64,000 nucleotides of DNA from Enoplolaimus lenunculus (lineage: Eukaryota > Nematoda > Enoplea > Enoplida > Thoracostomopsidae). This document shows, piece after piece, positions 43,001 to 52,805 of the stretch. The position numbers were made by a program, and so were the translations under genes. The stretch's first letter is position 1. Each line of letters begins with the position of its first letter. The stretch lies in contig JASANG010000455.1 in assembly GCA_030248215.1 (NCBI GenBank), forward strand, positions 55,402 to 119,401, given 5' to 3'. The notes beneath the pieces are model-generated. The model worked only from the letters and a program-made list of their open reading frames with translations. It searched no databases and had not been told where the DNA came from.

Positions 43001-46000
43001 TATTAGCAGTCCCGTGGAAAAACCATCTGTCCCTGAACATCAACTCACCCTGAGTTGAGTTGACTCTGGGTGAGTTGATTAATTAACTCAAAATGAATTG
43101 AATCAACTTAAAATTGTGAGTTTTGATAGTCCCAACTCAGACTGAGTAATTCAACTCGCTCTGAGTTAAAATTAATTCATTGAAATTTACAGTGCATATG
43201 TGCCTCAATTAGTAGCAAATGCTCTGCCGGTAGACATCGCAATAGTATTTGAACCCTTGGTTTCTGAGATACATGACCATGTAACTTTAAACGGTCAACC
43301 GGTGTTATTCTCAAAGCGAATTGTTGTGTCGTTGAGCAAAATACGAAATTCAACAAAATTAAGCTGAATGCAATATATGATATGTCCCGCTAACCAAGAA
43401 ATCCAAACACACTCAGTATCAGTGAGACGAAACAAAACAACAACAGTAGATGTCCTGTTTGTTGAAAACTGCAGCGACCACAATTTATGCTGATGTCTCA
43501 ATACGCTAGCTACCTATGCAAATTGTTTCACACAATGTGACATATGTGTTTATTTCAGAATCCGGTATAACACTGTAAATTCCAATGAGTTGAATAATTA
43601 TCTCGGAGTGCGGGAGAGCTATTTCTGATTGAAAAATGAACAAATAACTTTGAGTTGCGTTGACTCCGGTTGAGTCGATTAATTATAACGCAGAACAAGT
43701 TGAATCAACTCTTAGAATTGTGATTTCTAACAGTCGTAAGTCAGATTAAGTTGATTCAATTTATTCTGAGCTAAAAACAACTTAATACTCCAATCAGGGC
43801 CGTAGCCGGCTCACCTTGCTAGGTGGGCTAAATGTTCTCCATGAGGGGCATTCAAGGGTATTTAATGACTTACAAGCAAGGTTAAAAATTTTCCAGTGGG
43901 GTGGGCAGCCCTGCCCCCTTGGCTACGGGCCCGACTGGAATTAACAGTGAGGTGCTAGTAGGACTAATGCTAAGGTTAAATAGTAACTGTTTATACGATT
44001 TAAATGTTGTTTAAGGTTTGAACGGCCGATGTTACAACGATCCCCATTGTCGGTCTTTTGATGGAAAATACTTTAACTTTCATTCAACTTGTGACACAAT
44101 AATGACAAAAACGTGTGTCAGTTCCGGTTGGCCCGACGATTTGCCAGTGTTTCAGGTCGTCGCTCATTTCCGGCCTTGTCGCGGATCAAAGCACGCGCCG
44201 CCTTCGTGTATTGACGGCGTTAGCTTTGATGTTGCCGGCAGCGTGTTAACGCTGCATAGAAATATGAGTTTAATGGTAAAGTTTACGTGTAGGCCTGGGC
44301 CCATATTCTCAAATGCGTGTAGCATCTATCGTCAGTTAGTAATAAGCCTTCAAACTAACTGCTGCATTTGCAGGTCTCAAAATTTACACACAAGTAGAAT
44401 ATATCGAATGCCATAAATGTGCTGAATTTCAAATTTCACCATTCCCTGATTCGAAAGTGAGAAAACCTATCACCAACGGGTAACAGGTGCTACAAACATT
44501 TGAGTTTGAGAAGAGTTGATGGTATATATTGCACACGTTCTTTTTTACACAGAATGCACCCAGTTGCATATAAACCCTGATCGAAAAAGTTTCATTCGCA
44601 CACAATAGCGATTCCAAACGGAAGGATACCCCGGTCTAAACCGCCTCAAGACGAATCAAAACCAGGATATTGTAGTAAGATGTATAGCACTAAAATAATG
44701 TCCGGCTTTTACCTCACTTCGCTTGCGCGTTTTTTCTCCCGTTGATATTTCGCCTCACCCCCCTGAAAATTTCTATATCCGTCACTGTTCCACTCTCGCT
44801 AACACTTTTGATTTTTGTCTGGCAGGTCGACAACGAACCCACGGCGCTACCGTACCACTTAGACGATCAACCCGCAACAGGCGACGACTCAACCGCAACA
44901 ACCACCACCGCAACTCCGTTCATCATCGTTCAAGCGAGTCCGTTGAGTCCAACTGATACGCTGGCAATTTCAACCAATTGGGGATTGTCAGTTTCGTTGA
45001 GTCCGAACGAAATTCGCCTCGACGCAAGTCCTGAGTTAAGCCAAGCGATCCGTGGCAAAATTTGTGGTCTCATGGGCAACGGTGACGGAGTGGAAGCGAA
45101 CGATGAACCAAATTCGATTGATGTTACTATGTTACCGTTTACGCCTGACGGGTAAAGTATACGCCATGTTACACTTAGGCTAGGCTAAGGCTAAAACCTA
45201 AACGTGTTTGCCTAACTTTTTGCCTAAACCTGAGATTAACCCCTTCTCACATTAAGTTGCCTGTTGGCAACTCAGCGCAGTGTATATACGTTAAATAGTA
45301 TATATCGCACCGTGTTTAACAATTGCAACACGTATACATAGTACTAAATCAGCACAAGACGTGAGAGCCCCCTCGGGCTCGAGCGTCAAGCTCCTATAGC
45401 TGAGTGGTGATGGTATACGCCTCCCACTCCAGTCACTGGAGTTCCAATCCTAGCATAAAAGTAGCCTTAGGGAAAATAGAAAATATTCATGTGAGAAAGG
45501 GTTAAGCCTACGCCTGAGCCTTAATCTGAAATTTTGATGAGAAGTGTAGAATATCTTTGGCCCATAATGTAACAAGTTTCACACGACTGTCATGTATTTA
45601 GAGTGACCCCCGTGACCATTATAAGACGGAGGGGGATAGATTTTTCAAAATCCGTCACACCCCCTTAAAATTCTATTACCCAGCAAGGAACTAATTTCAG
45701 GCGTTACCTACAGACGGTCGAAAGGCTGTGCCCAAACCAGAACCGGATGTGCAAAACCGGATATCGAAAGAATAAATTCTAGAAACAAACAAAAACATCT
45801 CTCAACAAATAAAAAGTGACACGTTTACGCCCCGGTCCTTAGAAAAGCTACGACTTTTCAAGGTCAAAAATCAACTCCGGTCTGACCACGTTTATGACGT
45901 AGCAGGAGTCGTGTTTGGAGTCTTGGAGAACGGCCACGTAAATTACTAAAGTATATACACTGCAAAAAATGGTGAGTTAATGACTCCAGTAGAGTCTTTG

Positions 46001-49000
46001 ACGCAGTTTGTGTAGTCAGGAAAAGCCTATTTCGGAGAGAGTCAATTTGACTCACTATTTTGTGCTGTGTATGTGTGGTAATAATTGTTAAGTCTATTGG
46101 TTTAAGCTAACATTTAATTATTAACAAAATAAATTTGTCACTCATTGGACGGGACGTATGTCCATCAATGGCCCCTGTGGCTTCGTCTCAGATCGAATAA
46201 TTATATCCATTTTGGTCTTCAGATGTTACGTACCTGGACTTTCGTTCGGAACCGCGAGCAAACCATCTCAAAGTCAGCCTCCTGAGTCGGAAGCGCTTGA
46301 GTCTACAGGTGAAGATGCGACAGTGTCAGAGATTGAAGATAATGCACAAGCTGCCAAACAAAAATGCAATATTATCAATGATCCCAAAGGCCCATTCAAA
46401 GGTACATCGCGAAGTGAGTCAAATTTGACTTCGGTGGAGTCGAATTTGACTCAGTTTGTTTAGACCGGAAAAGCCTATTTCGGACAGAGTCAATTTGACT
46501 CACCATTTTTTGCAGTGTAAAATGTTGGGTGTATCCGGTAGATTTGCACCATTTCGTTTATGTCGAACTTTCCACCTAGGAACATTCGTTTAGGCCCATC
46601 TTTCTCACTCGGAATCATTGGTGACACTGATCTTTGCCACGGAAAGGTACGTTCCGGTGCAGATATTTCCTCCGAAAACATCTGTTAAGTTAATGTGGAT
46701 GTTTTCCCGGAAACACTCGTAAAGGCCGATCCTTCCCCCGGAAACATCCGTTCCGATTAGGCGGATGTTTTTCCGGAAACATTAGTAAAGGCCGATCTTG
46801 TTTCCGGCGGAAATATTCGTTTAAGCCAGGCTCTCGTATCAGAAACAATCGGTTGGGTCGATATTTTCAAAGGTTTAACATAATGAAATCGGCCTGTTAC
46901 ATGCCACCGGTTCGTGTCTGACGAAATATGTGAAGTTCTTTTATTGCTTAGCTTGTAAACTAAAATTTTCTCGCATGAATGTTTTCTATTTTATGCCACT
47001 ACCATAGGCTTTATAGGCTGGCTTCGAAGCGCTTGTTATGCACCCGGTTGCGCATAGTGTTTTACAGGCAAATCTGCTATTCAGGTCAATTTCTAATTGT
47101 ACTTGGCCAATCTGCTATTTCATGTAACAATAGTTTGGCGAAACTATAAGCCGCTATTGAGCTTATGAACCAATCAGATTTAATTATTTGGTCAGACACA
47201 ACACCGATAACCAATCGGCGTTACATCATCTTTGATCAGCTGCAACTCGCAATAGATATTTGGCCTAAAGCAAACTGATATTTGCTGACTCGAGCATATC
47301 GGTCTAGACTAATTAAATTGGCCTGAGTAGCACATTGACCTGCGACATATACGCCAGATTCGAGGAAAGTCTATAATTAATAATTGAAGATTTCCCAGTG
47401 GAAATTATAGTTGGAAATTAGCGTTGCAAATTTTTACACAGCAGGCACAGGATAAAGTGGATGATGTATTAGATGAGATTTGAATGCATTAATGTTTTAG
47501 ACTACTGATGCCAAAATAGCGTTTTGATAAACCCTAAATAGCGATTATTTTAACTTTTAATATCGTTTTGATTTATTCATACATGTTTTGCAGAAATGCG
47601 TTTTGAAGGATGCTGGTTGAAATGCGAAAAGTGTTTAAAATACGCTGTAAATTTCAGGGAGTTGATTTTAACTCAGAATGAGTTGAATCACACTCAGTCA
47701 AAGTTATGATTTTCAGAACTCAGAAATTTGTGTTGATTCAAATCATTCTGAGTTAATTACTCAACTCACCCAGCATCAACTCAAGTCAGAGTTAGAGTCA
47801 GCTCAACTCAGAGTGAGTTGAAATGTTTACTGTGATATTAAGTCAGAAATAACCAACTCGCTAGCTGAACTAATAAATCAACTCATTGGAATTTACAGTG
47901 CATCGTTTTATTTTTCTCACGATTGTTTAAAGTTTTCGATGTTTAAGGTTGTTTAAAGCTGAACGAACAACGACATCAAATGTATGAAGACTGTGTCACA
48001 GACGTCCAAGCTGGTGACGAGTTTTTGTGCCCAAATCTTCAGGGATACGCGTCACATTGTGCCAAAATTGCAAGCGTTGGCAACTGGCGAGCAATTTCTG
48101 GTTGCGGTACGTTTTCAGTCATGATTTTTTCTAAAATTAATTATAAAACATACAACACTGTAAATTTCAATGAGTTAATTAATCAACTCAGACGGAAAGT
48201 TAATTATTTTAATAACGGTAAACTTTAACTCACTCTGATTTGAGTTGATTGTGACTCGGAGTTGAGATGATTTTGGGGGAGTTGATTAATTTAACCGGAA
48301 TGAGTGCAATAAATGCACTCTGATTTGGGTTGATTGTCACTCTGAGTTGAGTTGATTTTGGGGGAGTTGATTAATTTAACCAGAATGAGTGGAATAAACT
48401 CATAAGTCCTGATATTCCTAAATTTCGCAGCCCAAGTTTAAAAACGTACTCGTGATTTAGCAAATGACACAAATGTTAAAATGAAAAATAACAAATTTAT
48501 CTGTTGCCGGAGCCGGTAGCCACCATATCCACATCCTGTTGTACAGTTTCGTGTTTAGAAATTATTTCCAAACTAAAACGCTCTGGTAAACACTTTTTCC
48601 GGTTTAAATCATCGTTTTTCAAAGCGGTTTTTTGTAAAACAATCAGACCTTTTAACTGTAAAATCGGCTCGGGTTATGAGTGGTTTCGAACTACAGCGAC
48701 CTACGGATCCTTGGGCAAACGCTCTACCACTGCGCCACACTGCACGCACACTTTTCCAACTTAAGTTTTTTCGTCGACTATTTAGTGTCGACCGTATGAT
48801 GCAGACAAGCATACTACACAATGTGTATTGCATACATTGCATATGTACCAGGACAAGCATGTCTCGCATGCTTACATGCCGTTTTGAGTTGATTTATCAT
48901 TTTTAAGCTTCAATGTGCCCCGACAGCATGGAGTATATATTCAACGCGCGTGAAGTATGCCGTGAATCATGTTCACAACACTTGGCAAGCACCGACAAAC

Positions 49001-50918
49001 GATTTCGGTACATTTCAAAGCGATGCACTCAAGAAGACGAAGGATGTTTTTGTCGGCCTCATTTGATCTGGGACGAACGATCCGGAAGATGCGTTGAGCC
49101 TGAACGCTGTGGCACTACGCGATACGCGATTCCGATTACATTTGGCGGCATTTGTGAACTGAAATTTGAATCTCCGCTCGCTCCAGGACATATCACGTGT
49201 ATGGGACAGCCGACACCGGATTCGAAAGTAAATCAGTCAGTTGGTCGACGCGGAAAAGTTTGTCTGCTTTATCAGTGAGGGGCGTTATGTAAAGTAGACG
49301 TTCCTCCCAACATCAGCGGATATTGCAACCGAAATTGTTATTTTGGAAAATTAGGATATTACCCGGGATTTTATGATTTTCAAAAATTAGGATATTGGGA
49401 AATTTCTATTTTAGAACATTAAGATGTTATCCGGAAAATTGTAATTTTGGAAAATTTGGATATTACCCGGGATACTGTGATTTTAAAAAATTAGGATATT
49501 GGAAAATTGTATAATTTTGGAAAATTTGGATATTACCCGGGATACTGTGATTTTAAAAAATTAGGATATTGGAAAATTGTATAATTTTGGAAAATTTGGA
49601 TATTACCCGGGATACTGTGATTTTAAAAAATTAGGATATTGGAAAATTGTATAATTTTGGAAAATTTGGATATTACCCGGGATACTGTGATTTTAAAAAA
49701 TTAGGATATTGGAAAATTGTATAATTTTGGAAAATTTGGATATTACCCGGGATACTGTGATTTTAAAAAATTAGGATATTGGAAAATTGTATAATTTTGG
49801 AAAATTAGGATATTATATATCCGGGATGTTACTATTTTAGAAAATTAAGATATTACCCGGAACACTGTAATCTTGTAAATTTAGGATATTATCCGGGATT
49901 TTACGATTTTCAAAAATTAGGATATTGGGAAATTGCTATTTTAGAAAATTAAGGTTTTACCCGGAAAATTGCAATTTTGGAAAATTACAATTTTACCCGG
50001 GATATTGCTATTTTAGGAAACTGGTATATTATCGAGGTAATCGGTAGAGACCTGATCTATGCATGGACCAAGGAGAGTATAAACGGATAGTAAAAATAAT
50101 AAAAACACAAGCGAATAAGAGAAATCCAAAATAACGGACAGGGATAATCGGTGACGTCATACATGACTCTCTGTTGAAACACTGACCATTTCGTATTTGG
50201 CTCCAGGTCCTTGCTTCAAGATGTAAATAAGAGAAGGCGTAGACAGCCTTTAGGATTAGGCCCAAACTTCTTTTTGTACCAAAAGCATTTGTTCCTTTTT
50301 TGTGGTAATTAAATTTAAAATGATCGAATTCTGTGCTAGAATCACAACAGGTATATTGCAAAATGTAGCAATTTCACAAATGGAACATAATTAAGACGCG
50401 TATCATTTTTTCAACTTCGATTTCACTACAAGTTGAAAGATGTACACTGTAAATTCCAGTGAGTTGATTAATCAACTCAGAGAGAAAATTAGCCTTTTCT
50501 GGTTATTTCTGAGTTAATAACAGTAAACATTAAATCACTCTGAGCTGTTTTAATTCCTGGTGAATTGATTAACTCAGATTGGAGTTCAATCAATTCAGAA
50601 TTCCGAGTTCTGAAAGTCCTAATTCAGAGCTCCGATTTCTGACTGGGTTCTACTCATTCTGACTTAAAATCAATTCACTGGAATTTACAGTGCAGGAGTT
50701 CAATTGTTATATTTTTTGATATTTTGGTATTTGTTCTTTAAATTTTATAGGTAATCGAAACACGTCTAGTCAAACTTAGCGTAGACACAGTGAAATATAT
50801 TGAAGATTTTCGGTATCGCTTTCCACAACTACCACTGCCTCACAATTCGCATTTACTTCTTCGCGATCTGAAAGCGTCCGGGCTACAATCAGAAAATGAA
50901 TCGGCAATTGAAAAATAA
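40059..50918 (+). CDS. Secreted EGF-EGF-VWD-C8-TIL protein, 9 exons
   Basis: Predicted extracellular protein of 593 aa. Exons: 40059-40149, 41111-41305, 42396-42479, 44016-44275, 44826-45151, 46223-46401, 47948-48106, 48908-49227, 50751-50918; phases 1,1,1,0,2,1,1,0 all agree. Residues 1-29 form a signal peptide (basic start, then ILLIGPVVLLVF). Cys-rich EGF-like modules span about 36-95 and 96-124. A von Willebrand D domain starts near 128 (DPHCRSFDGKYFNFHSTC) and ends with KICGLMGNGDG near 288-298. A C8-type Cys module spans exons 6-7, and a trypsin-inhibitor-like Cys-rich module spans exon 8 (CPDSMEYIFNAREVCRESC to CVEPERC). VWD-C8-TIL is the block found in BMPER, zonadhesin, mucins and hemolectin; the short architecture does not let me name an orthologue. 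Exon 5 contains a Thr/Ala/Ser-rich insert, possibly O-glycosylated, and exon 6 an acidic Ser/Glu-rich one. The last exon is assigned by phase and open frame only; read-through of exon 8 would instead stop at 49278. Confidence 0.85.
40320..40509 (-). mobile_element. TTAGGC-family MITE, VWD gene intron 1
   Basis: Left cgatgtatagaacagggttg, right ccggccctgtcccatacata. Confidence 0.75.
40647..40908 (-). mobile_element. TTAGGC-family MITE, second copy in VWD gene intron 1
   Basis: Left ggccaatgtaaagaacatgg; right cttgccgcccctgatctttc; the last few bases of the right end are lost. Confidence 0.75.
41891..42343 (+). mobile_element. TTAGGC-family MITE interrupted by another MITE
   Basis: Outer ends acccatgtatagaacagggc and gtcctattctgtacatgagt belong to the TTAGGC family. 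Positions 41990-42242 in the middle are a complete TGAGTTGATT element (ctgtaaattccaacgacttg to actggacattacagtg). Confidence 0.8.
43570..43790 (+). mobile_element. TGAGTTGATT MITE, copy in VWD gene intron 3
   Basis: Starts cactgtaaattccaatgagt; the 3' end is decayed. A second partial copy lies at 43038-43196, ending tgaaatttacagtg. Confidence 0.75.
43800..43933 (+). mobile_element. GC-ended repeat family, copy
   Basis: ggccgtagccggctcaccttg-type start (43799) through ggggcattcaagg to ccccttggctacgggccc. Confidence 0.7.
44306..44507 (+). mobile_element. ATTCTCAAATG element directly after VWD exon 4
   Basis: Begins ccatattctcaaatgcgtgt 31 bp past the exon 4 donor and ends aacaggtgctacaaacattt. 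Confidence 0.7.
45240..45503 (+). mobile_element. TTAA-flanked MITE (piggyBac-like signature) with tRNA-like boxes inside
   Basis: TTAA at 45236-45239 and 45504-45507 flank a 264-bp element whose ends ccccttctcacat and atgtgagaaaggg are inverted repeats. TTAA duplication with CCC-starting ends is characteristic of piggyBac-type elements. Inside, tagctgagtgg (about 45396) fits the tRNA A-box consensus, and gagttccaatcc, about 40 bp on, resembles a B box. Confidence 0.7.
45958..46070 (+). mobile_element. CACTGCAAAAAATGG MITE, short copy
   Basis: Left cactgcaaaaaatggtgagt, right gactcactattttgtgctgtg. Confidence 0.75.
46404..46520 (+). mobile_element. CACTGCAAAAAATGG MITE, right part, adjoining VWD exon 6
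   Basis: gtgagtcaaatttgacttcg to actcaccattttttgcagtg. It begins within a few bases of the exon 6 donor at 46402. Confidence 0.7.
46560..46860. repeat. Imperfect ggaaacattcgtaaaggccg repeats
   Basis: At least five loosely spaced copies of a word close to ccggaaacattcgtaaaggc, with inverted versions between them. It is non-coding. Confidence 0.6.
47641..47902. mobile_element. TGAGTTGATT MITE, copy
   Basis: Left cgctgtaaatttcagggagt, right actcattggaatttacagtg; it ends 46 bp before VWD exon 7. Confidence 0.8.
48150..48400. mobile_element. TGAGTTGATT MITE, rearranged copy
   Basis: Left cactgtaaatttcaatgagt lies 44 bp after the exon 7 donor. An internal segment of about 85 bp (ctctgatttgagttgattgt onward) is duplicated, and the right terminus is missing. 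Confidence 0.7.
48670..48752 (-). repeat. tRNA-like sequence, probable SINE remnant
   Basis: On the minus strand, tggcgcagtggtagagcg matches an A box and D arm, and gtagttcgaaaccac matches a B box with a T-arm stem, at the right spacing. The acceptor and anticodon stems do not pair convincingly, so this looks like a tRNA-derived SINE head and not a functional tRNA. Confidence 0.6.
49315..50040 (+). repeat. 70-bp minisatellite in VWD gene intron 8
   Basis: Units starting gatactgtgattttaaaaaa recur at exactly 70-bp spacing at 49471, 49541, 49611, 49681 and 49751, nearly identical. Older, diverged units (tattacccgggat words) extend on both sides. Confidence 0.95.
50443..50695. mobile_element. 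TGAGTTGATT MITE, best-preserved copy
   Basis: Left cactgtaaattccagtgagt and right attcactggaatttacagtg are inverted repeats. It ends 56 bp before VWD exon 9. Confidence 0.85.
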
Positions 50919-50919
50919 A
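50914..50919 (+). terminator. Polyadenylation signal of the VWD gene, overlapping the stop codon
   Basis: AATAAA spans the last Lys codon, the TAA and one following base. It supports 50751-50918 being a genuine terminal exon. Confidence 0.5.
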
Positions 50920-50999
50920 CACAAAAACGTGCCAAAATTATACATCGGCTCAAAGACAATTTATACTTTAAAAGTGGAAAGATTTTTGTCGTCAAATGC

Positions 51000-51325
51000 G
51001 AAACCCTAATTAGAGTTCATAATTGTCAATTATCTCAAATTGTAGTGAGTAAATAACCCATGGACCAAATAAAAGTGAGTACAAAACTTTAAAGTATACT
51101 TGAGTTTCGAAAGTACATTCGTAAGTATCACCTTGCATTATCGCTCAAGCTATTGACACAAGACAAATAAACGTTTAATTAAACGTAAGCACCAGATATA
51201 TCAGTAACTAAAGGTGGCGGAAGGCGGGTTAAAAATTAATAACAGTCCGTAACCGAATAACAAGAGGTACCCACTGGAGAGCCCAAGTAAATATCATCTC
51301 CCCGTCTGTTCGGATCATTACAGTA
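51000..51325 (+). mobile_element. TACTGTA..CCGAATAAG element, 3' two thirds
   Basis: agagttcataattgtcaatt, gcattatcgctcaagctatt, gtccgtaaccgaataacaag, ending gttcggatcattacagta. Confidence 0.65.
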
Positions 51326-51758
51326 AGCATATTTCTAAGCCTATGCTTAAAGCTTCGGAAGAGCTTTTACACCAAAAATGGGCCAAATCCTCGATGCTTA
51401 GCAGCCTTTACCAGGTATATAAATTGCAAATTCAATCCCCATCGTTGTTTAAAAACCGCACTCATATGCTAGCGTTTCTTTTAGCTAAAACTATAACCCG
51501 TTAATCTGTGCATGATTGGTAAAAATTTTAATGCTTGGCGTCGTTTGCACTCTTGTCATTAATATACACTTTTGGTAAAAGTAATATCGTTCGTTGTTCA
51601 ATTGATTTTTATAGACATCAAAATGCTGGAATACCAATAATGCGTTGAACAAAAGCTCAGCTTTAGTTTCTGTCCGTTTGTTAAAACTGGCTTAGATGGA
51701 AATTTTTCTAATTTTCACCAAAATTAAACTTCTCAACAAGTCTCACGTAATGTACTCG

Positions 51759-52090
51759 GCAGGGTGCAGCCGAGGGTGAAGAATATGGAGCTGGAAATGG
51801 AGGTAAAGCAAAACTTTAGAGCCAGAAGCTAAGCGAATTTATAATTAAAATATCTGTAATTTACTACTTTAGCAAATATGTGTTAGTGTATTCAAATCTT
51901 TTTTAATTAAGTTTTGGATTTCTATTATTTAATAAAAGCAGACAACTCCTTTAATTTGCACTAAAAATTTATAGTAAAGCGCACTGAACGACACAAGAGT
52001 TGTAATACTATGGTTCAGCTCATTGCCGAGATTGCCGAGCCGGAGGTCGAATTTCTGCCGGAGCCGGAAGCAGACCCTGGGTTGTATCCT
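51759..52090 (+). mobile_element. CAGGGTGCAACCGG family, copy
   Basis: Left gcagggtgcagccgagggtg, right agaccctgggttgtatcc, with ggagccgg words near both ends. Confidence 0.7.
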
Positions 52091-52487
52091 TGGACTCGAA
52101 CATGTAAAAAATGCGCAGCGCGGCAGGTGTTGAGACGCACATATTGATCAAAAGAGCAGTAAGTTTCAGGCCTGCTTGATATGTTCTGAATTAATTCTAG
52201 GAATGGCCAAAAAACGTCTTTCAAGGTTTTTCTCGGTCTAAAAAGACCCGTATCAAATATAGCATATCCATTTCTTTTGAAACTGTATAAAATTTTCATT
52301 CTACAGCATGCACAGTTGCTCACAAAAAGAAGTTTAGGATGTTTGTTATTTTTATATTGATGTTTTTCATGGTTGGTATACTGACCACAAATTACTTAGC
52401 TAGTGTTTAGTGTAATCTATAAAAATTCTCCAGCAAGAAAGTGGTCACCATAGCATCAGTGTATACCATTCAATACGTATACATGCC

Positions 52488-52645
52488 CGCAGCTAAGGGG
52501 ATGGGTCAGAGGAGGCTCAGACTCCTGGAGAAATTTTGGCTTTCTTAGAAAATTTTCAACCTTGCTGGTAGGTCATTTGGAATCCTTGTATGCCCCTCCT
52601 GAAATTTTTTTAGCCATCTTAGCAAGGTCAGCTGGCTACGGACCT
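52488..52645 (-). mobile_element. GC-ended repeat family, inverted copy
   Basis: cccgcagctaaggggatggg to agcaaggtcagctggctacg; the internal blocks are the reverse complement of the copy at 11553-11706. Confidence 0.7.
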
Positions 52646-52805
52646 GTACGTATATGAAGAAATATTCTTTATAAGATTTTTTGATGAAGCTCATCGAATG
52701 CTCTAAAATTTACAACCTTGCTAGTAGTTATAGCCCTGGGGCTGTAACTACTCTTGCTTTTTTATTGACAGAAAGCAAACTGAAACAACGCTAAATTGAC
52801 TTATA

